DNA of 15,242 nucleotides from an uncultured Muribaculaceae bacterium. GTDB taxonomy: Bacteria > Bacteroidota > Bacteroidia > Bacteroidales > Muribaculaceae. The stretch is taken from assembly GCA_910584665.1 (NCBI GenBank), contig CAJUBL010000065.1, forward strand, positions 1-15,242, in the 5' to 3' direction. Made by a program: the position numbers and the translations under genes. The notes beneath the pieces were generated by a model. That model made no database searches and was not told the DNA's origin. It worked only from the letters and a program-made list of their open reading frames with translations. This document shows, in pieces, positions 1 through 4,423 of the stretch (its first letter is position 1; each line of letters opens with the position of its first letter).

Positions 1-55
1 TTTGCGCAATTTACACTTTTGGGTGCGGCAATTACTTTTGTGATTGCGATGCAAA
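1..55 (+). repeat. Conserved leader repeat, copy 1 (cut by window edge)
   Basis: These 55 bases recur without a change at 532-586, and in altered form at 1895-1949 and 2418-2472. The segment is the presumed 5' leader of repressor gene 1. It contains an 8-bp hairpin with a TTTT loop (GCAATTAC/GTGATTGC, one G-U pair). The window opens inside the -7 box of the rightward promoter, so the array probably continues to the left. Confidence 0.85.
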
Positions 56-82
56 TGTAATATGATATTATACAATTAACAA
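52..82 (-). promoter_or_regulatory. Leftward promoter of unit 1
   Basis: Read on the minus strand this is TTG, 20 bp, TACATTTG, which fits the Bacteroidales consensus TTTG-N19-21-TAnnTTTG. It fires towards the window edge, against repressor gene 1. The same arrangement recurs in the three other units. Confidence 0.55.
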
Positions 83-125
83 TATTACACCACAATTATT
101 AACAACTTTTAATTATATGATATTA
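58..125. promoter_or_regulatory. Operator pair of repressor 1
   Basis: A 13-bp palindrome, TAATATGATATTA (58-70), lies at the -7 side of the leftward promoter. A copy with one mismatch, TTATATGATATTA (113-125), overlaps the start codon at 117. This placement fits a repressor that blocks the leftward promoter and its own translation start or transcription. The sites are seen; binding by the gene 1 product is inferred. Confidence 0.55.
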
Positions 126-479
126 TCTGAGCGAATTGCGGCAATAGTTCAATATTCAAAATTTAGTATACCCAAATTTGCTGAATATGTTGGCTTTAAA
201 ACCCCTCAAACTGTGCGGGAACTATTAAAGGGCAACACAAGATCGCTATCGGATGCGGTGCAATATAAAATTACATCAGCATACCCCGAAATCAACAAAT
301 TGTGGCTCCTCACCGGCGAGGGCGAGATGCTGAAAGATCAGACCTGTACCACGTCTGATACCAATACATCGGCAAATAACGAGATCGCAATCCTTAAAGA
401 AAGAATCAGGGCCCTGGAAAGCATCTTAAGCGAAAAAGAACGCACGATACAGATACTACTGAAAAGCAGAGAGCTTTGA
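117..479 (+). CDS. CI-like mini-repressor 1 (HTH plus coiled-coil tail)
   Basis: A 120-residue protein. Residues 1-65 look like a phage-type HTH domain. Then come the WLLTGEG hinge typical of Bacteroidota CI-like regulators, a polar linker, and a C-terminal heptad-rich segment (about 88-120) likely to form a coiled coil and dimerise the protein. There is no S24 peptidase domain, so RecA-type self-cleavage is not expected. The tail is almost the same as in the genes at 646 and 2012, while the HTH differs, so DNA specificity should differ. The ATG at 117 lies within a copy of the putative operator, suggesting autoregulation. Role inferred: sequence-specific repressor of the promoter facing it. 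The target gene lies outside the window. Confidence 0.8.
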   Translation: MILSERIAAIVQYSKFSIPKFAEYVGFKTPQTVRELLKGNTRSLSDAVQYKITSAYPEINKLWLLTGEGEMLKDQTCTTSDTNTSANNEIAILKERIRALESILSEKERTIQILLKSREL

Positions 480-504
480 ATGTCATTGGCTTAGTCATAT
501 TGTA

Positions 505-535
505 TTGTTATTTATCCAATTATTGTTTATATTTG
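505..535 (+). promoter_or_regulatory. Rightward promoter of repressor 2
   Basis: TTG (505-507), 20 bp, TATATTTG (528-535). It drives the gene at 646 through a leader of about 105 nt. The core is repeated almost base for base at 1867-1898. Confidence 0.65.
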
Positions 536-586
536 CGCAATTTACACTTTTGGGTGCGGCAATTACTTTTGTGATTGCGATGCAAA
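532..586 (+). repeat. Conserved leader repeat, copy 2
   Basis: Identical over 55 bp to positions 1-55. It lies between the two -7 boxes that face each other, so it would be transcribed on both strands. It has the same 8-bp hairpin with a TTTT loop. Confidence 0.85.
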
Positions 587-614
587 GATATATCATATGA
601 TATAACAGCGCAAA
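583..614 (-). promoter_or_regulatory. Leftward promoter of unit 2
   Basis: Minus-strand TTTG, exactly 20 bp, TATCTTTG: a full match to the Bacteroidales consensus. It points at the rightward promoter 50 bp away and reads antisense into the 3' end of repressor gene 1. About 85 nt downstream is an ATG at 498 that opens only a 30-codon frame. Confidence 0.65.
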
Positions 615-648
615 TTTGTTAACCAACTTTAATATATCAAATGAAATG
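589..648. promoter_or_regulatory. Operator pair of repressor 2
   Basis: A perfect 16-bp palindrome, TATATCATATGATATA (589-604), overlaps the -7 box and fills most of the spacer of the leftward promoter. A second copy matching at 13 of 16 positions (633-648) overlaps the start codon at 646. The sequence differs from the operators of units 1, 3 and 4, as expected if each repressor reads its own site. Confidence 0.6.
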
Positions 649-993
649 AGTACCGATCTTATTAACCGAATTCGATCCCTAATGAGCTACTATGGTTTGA
701 CTCAACTGGAAATGGCAAAGAAAATCGGCGTTAGACAACCTAATCTATCTGCTATTCTTAAGGGAGAAAGAACCTGTGGAGAGGGAGTATTAAATAAAAT
801 CCTATTATCATTTGATATTAACAAAGCATGGTTGCTCACCGGAGAGGGTGATATGCTGAAAAGCAATCAGAGCCACACATCTACTGATGCCAACGAGATC
901 GCAATCCTCAAAGAAAAGATCAGGGCCCTGGAAAGCATCTTAAGCGAAAAAGAACGCACGATACAGATCCTCCTGAAAAGCAGAGAGCTTTGA
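646..993 (+). CDS. CI-like mini-repressor 2 (HTH plus coiled-coil tail)
   Basis: A 115-residue protein from the ATG at 646. An in-frame TTG at 616 would add ten residues, but the ATG gives the same length as the gene at 2012. The HTH (about residues 5-60) has the XRE-like pattern GLTQLEMAKKIGV followed by QPNLSAILKGER. Then come WLLTGEG and the shared tail with the heptad-like segment ending in LLKSREL. No catalytic domain is present. From the TGEG codons through the stop and 19 bases beyond, the DNA is identical to the gene at 2012, but the HTH part is unrelated at DNA level. This suggests domain exchange or gene conversion at the hinge. Likely an autoregulated repressor of the leftward promoter at 583-614. 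Confidence 0.82.
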   Translation: MSTDLINRIRSLMSYYGLTQLEMAKKIGVRQPNLSAILKGERTCGEGVLNKILLSFDINKAWLLTGEGDMLKSNQSHTSTDANEIAILKEKIRALESILSEKERTIQILLKSREL

Positions 994-1012
994 ATGTCAT
1001 CGGTTTTGTCAT
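838..1012 (+). repeat. 175-bp exact direct repeat, copy A (repressor tail)
   Basis: Base-for-base the same as 2204-2378. It covers the hinge, the coiled-coil tail, the stop codon and the following GTCAT. A diverged copy with under ten differences in about 120 bp lies at 378-498. It marks recent duplication or gene conversion, and is a substrate for recombination that would delete 1013-2378. Confidence 0.9.
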
Positions 1013-1101
1013 ATATTGTTTTTGTTGGTTACTCAATCACTTTTGTGCGTTAGTCAATGTTAAAAGTGGGCAACTGTTATGCATATTTTCAAAATCATTG
1101 T

Positions 1102-1213
1102 TATCTTTGCATCGACAGTTTTAGTAAGGTTCAGAGTTTCCCTCCGTACCTTTCAGTTTTCCCCTCCTTGCAAAAGGAACTTAGCTCGGTATTCCTACTG
1201 CCGGGCTTTTTTT
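1102..1213 (+). ncRNA. Hairpin element 1: short leader or sRNA with attenuator
   Basis: A TATCTTTG -7 box (1102-1109; its -33 box is weak) is followed by about 100 nt ending in a terminator. The stem GCTCGG/CCGGGC (1184-1189, 1201-1206) precedes seven T. The transcript carries CCTCC at 1141-1145 and CCTCCTT at 1163-1169; the latter is complementary to the AAGGAGG ribosome binding site of the small gene at 1272. A second hairpin, CTCCCG/CGGGAG (1214-1234), lies just past the T-run. Its loop GTAGGAA is fully complementary to TTCCTAC in the terminator loop, so a kissing interaction is possible. It is probably an attenuator leader for the 41-aa gene or a stand-alone small RNA. I cannot match it to a named RNA family. 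Confidence 0.5.
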
Positions 1214-1271
1214 CTCCCGTGTAGGAAACGGGAGAGCCATGCGGTAGTTAATCCGTAGAAAGGAGGTAATT

Positions 1272-1397
1272 ATGAATCTTACCAAAACTGTTGATGGCAA
1301 ACTTTATAAGCTTGTTTTTGTCCGCTATATCCGGAAAAATGGCAGAGTCATCTATCCGAGAAAAGGCAAACTATTTTGCTTCTGGGTAGCGGCTTAA
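1272..1397 (+). CDS. Small basic protein, 41 aa, unknown function
   Basis: An ATG at 1272 follows a strong AAAGGAGG site (1259-1266), unusual in this phylum and good evidence of translation. The product is 41 residues and strongly basic, with the core KLYKLVFVRYIRKNGRVIYP and an aromatic end (LFCFWVAA). It resembles, from memory only, short uncharacterised proteins common in Bacteroidales mobile DNA. It probably folds as a small beta-rich unit, but no function can be assigned. Upstream is the terminated leader of element 1, and a strong terminator follows at 1418-1448, so it is a single-gene unit that may be controlled by attenuation or by masking of its ribosome binding site. Confidence 0.7.
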   Translation: MNLTKTVDGKLYKLVFVRYIRKNGRVIYPRKGKLFCFWVAA

Positions 1398-1417
1398 CCA
1401 CTTTTAAGGCGCGCCGA

Positions 1418-1448
1418 GGAGAGTGAGTAGGACGCTCTCTTTTTTTTT
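1418..1448 (+). terminator. Rho-independent terminator of the 41-aa gene
   Basis: Seven-bp stem GAGAGTG/CGCTCTC (one G-U pair) with loop AGTAGGA, followed by nine T (1440-1448). The loop is complementary to TCCTACT in the terminator loop of element 1. Confidence 0.8.
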
Positions 1449-1452
1449 GTTT

Positions 1453-1473
1453 GAATGTCATCGGTTTGGTCAT
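1453..1473. repeat. 21-bp unit-boundary repeat
   Basis: The motif GAATGTCAT, 7 bp, then GTCAT also ends repressor units at 478-498, 992-1012 and 2358-2378. Here it stands alone, without a repressor tail. On the minus strand it reads as a start (MTKPMTF), like the first codons of the real leftward gene at 1861 (MTKTTSI). It may be the remnant of a leftward gene start left behind when cargo was lost. Confidence 0.6.
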
Positions 1474-1499
1474 ATATTTTTTGTTTGATTTTATTTCGA

Positions 1500-1576
1500 T
1501 ATCTTTGTTCCAACCATTTTAGTAATGGTGCATATTTCACCTCCGGGCCCGGTAAGTAGGATTGCCGGGCTTTTTT
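1500..1576 (+). ncRNA. Hairpin element 2: orphan copy of the leader or sRNA
   Basis: Same plan as element 1: TATCTTTG (1500-1507), then TTTTAGTAA, a CCTCC motif, and the terminator GCCCGG/CCGGGC (1547-1552, 1565-1570) with six T. The RNA would be about 65 nt. No gene follows on the plus strand, so it ends as a free small RNA. Its loop holds AGTAGGA, complementary to TCCTACT of element 1. Similar layout supports common origin; function is unknown. Confidence 0.45.
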
Positions 1577-1582
1577 ATGCAT

Positions 1583-1861
1583 TTAATCGGATATCTCATC
1601 AAGAGTCTCAGTGGTCACATACCATTCGTACCGGCAGTTATCCAGTTGCTCATCGGAGAGCGAGCAACAATGTCTGACTGCGTAAAAATAGAGAGCCTCG
1701 GTACTTGTACCATCTTCATTCTCGATGAACCCGAAAGAGCGGTCACGTGTCTTAAAACCGAGTTTCTTAATCTCACTCCAGATTGTCAGTAATGCCGGAC
1801 GGTGTCCGCCCCAAATGGGTGCACTGATTTCTTTTCCGTTGATTGATGTCGTCTTAGTCAT
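1583..1861 (-). CDS. Uncharacterised 92-aa protein on the leftward arm
   Basis: A 92-residue acidic, soluble protein starting MTKTTSINGKEISAP, with no signal peptide or membrane segment. Residues 15-60 (IWGGHRPALLTIWSEIKKLG then GFIENEDG) look like a folded domain; I do not recognise the family. It is the only substantial leftward gene in the array. Its ATG lies 85 nt below the leftward promoter at 1946-1976, with AAAACAAT before the start. The promoter carries the putative operator of the repressor at 2012, so this gene should be held off by that repressor. Its first codons match the boundary repeat at the ends of the other units, suggesting that different genes were once joined to the same promoter and start. 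Function unknown; accessory or early-gene-like by position. Confidence 0.65.
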   Translation of the reverse strand: MTKTTSINGKEISAPIWGGHRPALLTIWSEIKKLGFKTRDRSFGFIENEDGTSTEALYFYAVRHCCSLSDEQLDNCRYEWYVTTETLDEISD

Positions 1862-1866
1862 ATTGT

Positions 1867-1898
1867 TTTGTTATTTATCCAATTATTGTTTATATTTG
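1867..1898 (+). promoter_or_regulatory. Rightward promoter of repressor 3
   Basis: TTTG (1867-1870), 20 bp, TATATTTG (1891-1898): a full consensus match. The 20-bp spacer equals that of unit 2. Leader to the ATG at 2012 is about 108 nt. Confidence 0.7.
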
Positions 1899-1949
1899 CA
1901 CACTTGGCTCCGCCGTGTGGGGCAATTGCTTTTGTGATTGCGATGCAAA
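1895..1949 (+). repeat. Conserved leader repeat, copy 3 (altered 5' half)
   Basis: The 3' half matches copies 1 and 2, but the 5' half is replaced by CACACTTGGCTCCGCCGTGTG, in two short pieces CACAC and GTGTG that pair. In the conserved hairpin the change A to G (GCAATTGC/GTGATTGC) turns an A-U pair into a G-U pair that still pairs only in the plus-strand RNA. This weakly favours an RNA role for the rightward leader. Confidence 0.65.
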
Positions 1950-1976
1950 GTAAATCAAAAAGGTTGACTTTGCAAA
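1946..1976 (-). promoter_or_regulatory. Leftward promoter of the 92-aa gene
   Basis: Minus-strand TTTG, 19 bp, TTACTTTG: one base off the -7 consensus. It sits at the same place as in the other units and is the only one with a real gene downstream (start at 1861). Confidence 0.5.
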
Positions 1977-2025
1977 TCATAATGGTTTATTTTTAATCTT
2001 TATTAACACTAATGAATAAGGTCGA
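1955..2025. promoter_or_regulatory. Candidate operator pair of repressor 3
   Basis: TCAAAAAGGTTGA (1955-1967) lies in the leftward promoter spacer. A related TGAATAAGGTCGA (2013-2025) overlaps the start codon at 2012. Both have partial dyad symmetry. The match is weaker than in units 1, 2 and 4, and I rely partly on position. Confidence 0.35.
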
Positions 2026-2359
2026 TCTTTCGCTTCTTAAAGAATACATGAATCGCAAAGGTCTTACTCAGACTGATGTAGCACAACGTTTAGGAGTTAC
2101 AAAACAATATATTAACTCTCTTCTTTCAGGAATGCGCCCTTTTGGAAAAAAGCAAGCTAAATTATGGGAAGATAATTTTGGTATCTCCTGTTCATGGTTA
2201 CTAACCGGAGAGGGTGATATGCTGAAAAGCAATCAGAGCCACACATCTACTGATGCCAACGAGATCGCAATCCTCAAAGAAAAGATCAGGGCCCTGGAAA
2301 GCATCTTAAGCGAAAAAGAACGCACGATACAGATCCTCCTGAAAAGCAGAGAGCTTTGA
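2012..2359 (+). CDS. CI-like mini-repressor 3 (HTH plus coiled-coil tail)
   Basis: A 115-residue protein. An XRE-type HTH fills residues 4-55 (GLTQTDVAQRLGVTKQYINS, then LLSGMRPFGKKQ), followed by WLLTGEG and the shared tail. The tail DNA is identical to that of gene 2, while the HTH differs from genes 1, 2 and 4. No S24 domain. It stands opposite the 92-aa gene at 1583-1861 across one control region with promoters facing each other, so the pair looks like a repressor with the gene it represses. The ATG lies inside a candidate operator. Inferred role: autoregulated repressor of the leftward promoter. Confidence 0.82.
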   Translation: MNKVDLSLLKEYMNRKGLTQTDVAQRLGVTKQYINSLLSGMRPFGKKQAKLWEDNFGISCSWLLTGEGDMLKSNQSHTSTDANEIAILKEKIRALESILSEKERTIQILLKSREL

Positions 2360-2378
2360 ATGTCATCGGTTTTGTCAT
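2204..2378 (+). repeat. 175-bp exact direct repeat, copy B (repressor tail)
   Basis: The partner of 838-1012. Identity starts exactly at the codons of the TGEG hinge and ends after the boundary motif GTCAT. Confidence 0.9.
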
Positions 2379-2389
2379 TTTTATTTTGT

Positions 2390-2421
2390 TTTGCATGTTA
2401 GTCAACTATTTTATATATTTG
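2390..2421 (+). promoter_or_regulatory. Rightward promoter of the S24 repressor
   Basis: TTTG (2390-2393), 20 bp, TATATTTG (2414-2421): a full consensus match. It drives the gene at 2556 and possibly the genes to 4945. Confidence 0.7.
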
Positions 2422-2472
2422 TGCAATTTACACCTTTGGGTGCGCCAATTACTTTTGTGATTGCGATGCAAA
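2418..2472 (+). repeat. Conserved leader repeat, copy 4
   Basis: Differs from copies 1 and 2 at a few positions; the hairpin is kept (CAATTAC/GTGATTG, TTTT loop). It is followed by a different gene type, the S24 repressor, so the leader travels independently of the mini-repressor tail. Confidence 0.8.
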
Positions 2473-2499
2473 GATAATAGTAACATTTGTTACTAACAA
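2469..2499 (-). promoter_or_regulatory. Leftward promoter of unit 4
   Basis: Minus-strand TTG, 20 bp, TATCTTTG. It reads antisense into repressor gene 3. The ATG at 2378 opens only a 30-codon frame, so there is no evident cargo. Confidence 0.6.
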
Positions 2500-2522
2500 G
2501 AAATATAGTAACAAATGTTACT
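2479..2522. promoter_or_regulatory. Operator pair of the S24 repressor
   Basis: Two 16-bp dyads: AGTAACATTTGTTACT (2479-2494) and its exact reverse complement AGTAACAAATGTTACT (2507-2522), centres 28 bp apart. The first fills the spacer of the leftward promoter. Each is a 7+7 bp inverted repeat around a 2-bp centre. These are the clearest operators in the array. Confidence 0.75.
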
Positions 2523-2555
2523 ATTAAATATTTTTTAACTTTAAAGCGCTTAGTT

Positions 2556-3194
2556 ATGGCATCTGAGAGATTAAATAAGGCAATAGAATATCTAAAAAGC
2601 AATGGATTGATTCACAAGCAACAAGACATTGCTGATGCTTTAGGTATGGCAAAATCGCACTTATCTAATGCGCTAAAAGGGGGAAATTATTTTACTGAAG
2701 GCTTTTTAAAAAGATTTGCAAAGGCTTATGAAGATTATATTGAAGAGAACTGGTTGTTAACCGGTGAAGGCAAAATGGAAAAGATAAATCCTAAAAGCCA
2801 ACGTATGCATATCCCGTCAGACAAAGCCATGGTATCAGCTGGTTTCATGGGAGCTTCAATAAATTCCGTATCCGAGTATGAGTGTGATTTGTGTCCGGTT
2901 ATATCCGCTTTTCCTTGGTATGACTTCACCATTGAAGTAAATGGAGACTCCATGGCCCCCACGTTACTTAATGGTGATGTGATAGCCGGTGAATGGCTTA
3001 GACGTGGTGATATTATCGATTCCAATAAAATATATATCCTTGATACAAATGACGGCGCGGTCGTGAAACGTATTAAACAGACTAACGAAGGCCTACTGTG
3101 TCACAGTGACAATCCAACATACTTAGACTTTATTGTCGACAAAAATATACCCATGCGCATAGCGCGAGTGGTTGGCATGATTCGAAAATTTTAA
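2556..3194 (+). CDS. CI/LexA-like repressor with S24 peptidase domain
   Basis: A 212-residue protein from the ATG at 2556; a frame open from 2487 would run through the operator and is rejected. Residues 1-60 are an HTH (KQQDIADALGMAKSHLSNAL), followed by the WLLTGEG hinge at 66-72. Residues 90-212 form an S24/LexA-type peptidase domain with Ser132 (NGDSMAPTLLNGD) and Lys171 (GAVVKRI) as the catalytic pair. A possible cleavage region lies near SAGF (94-97). Such proteins repress phage or integrative-element genes and are inactivated by RecA-stimulated self-cleavage after DNA damage. Its dyads at 2479-2522 point to control of the leftward promoter and probably its own. It has the same leader as the mini-repressors but a different C-terminus. 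Genes at 3217-4945 follow closely. Confidence 0.88.
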   Translation: MASERLNKAIEYLKSNGLIHKQQDIADALGMAKSHLSNALKGGNYFTEGFLKRFAKAYEDYIEENWLLTGEGKMEKINPKSQRMHIPSDKAMVSAGFMGASINSVSEYECDLCPVISAFPWYDFTIEVNGDSMAPTLLNGDVIAGEWLRRGDIIDSNKIYILDTNDGAVVKRIKQTNEGLLCHSDNPTYLDFIVDKNIPMRIARVVGMIRKF

Positions 3195-3216
3195 ATAATA
3201 TCAAGATCGGAATTTT

Positions 3217-3711
3217 TTGGCCGAGCGCATTCAAAAATGTGAGGCCAAGATTAACGAAGCTATATCAACAAAAAACCATTTATATATATACCACATGTCC
3301 AGTTCCTTCGAAGATCAGTTTAACTCCATCGAGACGCCCTCGTTCAAAGAGGTTGTAATTTCCCCTGACAAAAACATGGAAGAGGAATTAATCGAACAAT
3401 TCAAAGCTAACTACAAACCTATAGGGGCTTCACACACATCATCCTGGGCTTGTGAGGACATATTCTTTGACGACGGCCTATATGTAGGAGTGATTCAAAT
3501 TTCACCACGTAAAGACAATGAGCGGGTCGATCGACTTGAATTTGTATCACTTGATGAGCAAATCAAAACACGAATAAAGAATCAAAACGGATTTAAGAAA
3601 ATCGGAGCAAGTGCAGGGACTCACGCCATTCTCGAAGTCAATGATGGATACGCGAGCGCACATATTTTTTCGGGCCCATCAAGCCTATTATCAGTAGCGA
3701 ATTGCCTCTAA
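3217..3711 (+). CDS. Uncharacterised 164-aa protein
   Basis: The frame begins at a TTG (3217), 22 bp after the S24 repressor; the first ATG (3295) would remove 26 residues. I prefer the longer form because the extra part (ERIQKCEAKINEAISTKNH) looks like normal helical protein, but the start is uncertain. The protein is soluble, acidic, with mixed helix and strand and no transmembrane segment or signal peptide. No family is recognised. It overlaps the next gene by 10 bp, which suggests coupled translation. Position between a damage-responsive-type repressor and a HIRAN-like gene suggests an accessory operon under repressor control. Confidence 0.65.
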   Translation: MAERIQKCEAKINEAISTKNHLYIYHMSSSFEDQFNSIETPSFKEVVISPDKNMEEELIEQFKANYKPIGASHTSSWACEDIFFDDGLYVGVIQISPRKDNERVDRLEFVSLDEQIKTRIKNQNGFKKIGASAGTHAILEVNDGYASAHIFSGPSSLLSVANCL

Positions 3712-4397
3712 TATTCGACCGGTACTATTCTATACAAAAAAGCACAAAAACCAGAAAAAGATTAGAGAAAATCTTCAACAATCTACCTATACGCATCGTT
3801 GATGATATAGAAGACAACCGCATAATGCAGGATCGCGACCATTCAGTCAAAATGGAGGCAACACTCAACCCAAAAACAAATAACCCCTTTTACACATTGG
3901 GTTACATCCAATCAGAACCAACTAACAGTGCTGACTCTAAAGCAGTGGCCATATATGACAATACTCGCAACAAAGTCGGTTACCTATACAAAAGTGAACA
4001 GACCGAGTATTATAGCATTTGCAATTCAACGGACGCATACCCTTGCGTCATATTGGCTTTCAAACCCAAAAACACCGGTCGGGTGTGGGTGTTTCCGAGG
4101 CTTCAACGATCCATTATCGGCATTGATAGTTTATTGACATGGTGTCGGGGCATAGGTGATGAAGATCTATCAGAGCCAAAATCAACCAATCACGGAGAAA
4201 TAGAAATAAAAGTAGATGGTTCATTTATTGACGACCTCATAGCCTCAAAAGTTGCAGCTTTAAATACCAAAGGTGGGATAAGCTCCGCACCTAAGGCCAA
4301 CGCCAATCAACCAAACACCAAAACTGAAGATGGATGTTTAGGCTATGTAATTATCGGAGCGATCATTGTCTTCTTGTGGTATATATTCTTTAAATAA
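3702..4397 (+). CDS. HIRAN-like domain protein with C-terminal membrane anchor
   Basis: 231 residues from a TTG at 3702 (an ATG at 3825 is the alternative). Residues about 60-130 resemble a HIRAN domain: a FYTLGY strand, an N-x-x-DSKAVAIYD segment, and NKVGYLYKSE, as in the family's pattern of N-x-x-D-x-x-AVAV followed by K-V-G-Y-L. HIRAN domains in known proteins bind DNA ends or 3' single strands and often sit in restriction, helicase or repair proteins; here the link is by eye only. A charged linker (150-210) leads to one transmembrane helix at about 213-230 with a very short tail, so the domain would face the cytoplasm from a tail anchor. This is an odd setting for a HIRAN module. Second gene of a three- or four-gene run. 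Confidence 0.6.
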   Translation: MPLIFDRYYSIQKSTKTRKRLEKIFNNLPIRIVDDIEDNRIMQDRDHSVKMEATLNPKTNNPFYTLGYIQSEPTNSADSKAVAIYDNTRNKVGYLYKSEQTEYYSICNSTDAYPCVILAFKPKNTGRVWVFPRLQRSIIGIDSLLTWCRGIGDEDLSEPKSTNHGEIEIKVDGSFIDDLIASKVAALNTKGGISSAPKANANQPNTKTEDGCLGYVIIGAIIVFLWYIFFK

Positions 4398-4423
4398 ACA
4401 CATAACCCCTAAAACCAAATATC

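Noticed and set aside
406..498. 30-codon minus-strand frames (also 920-1012 and 2286-2378) after the leftward promoters
   Set aside because: They exist only because the tail DNA is repeated; no sign of coding beyond the first seven codons. Kept as a remnant in the findings, not as genes.
1394..1582. Leftward 62-codon frame directly after the 92-aa gene
   Set aside because: It runs back through hairpin element 2, its promoter and the T-run of the 41-aa gene terminator; the residues look like translated control DNA.
1562..1937. Plus-strand frames opposite the 92-aa gene
   Set aside because: They are antisense to a better frame and have no promoter or ribosome binding site of their own.
478..2378. 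Integron cassette array with attC-like boundary motifs
   Set aside because: The 21-bp boundary motif lacks the paired core sites of attC and no integron integrase is present; it reads better as a leftward gene start.
1..2472. CRISPR array
   Set aside because: The repeats are few, unlike in length, hundreds of bases apart and separated by genes.
2735..3025. Minus-strand 96-codon frame inside the S24 repressor
   Set aside because: Antisense to a well-supported gene with its catalytic Ser and Lys in place.
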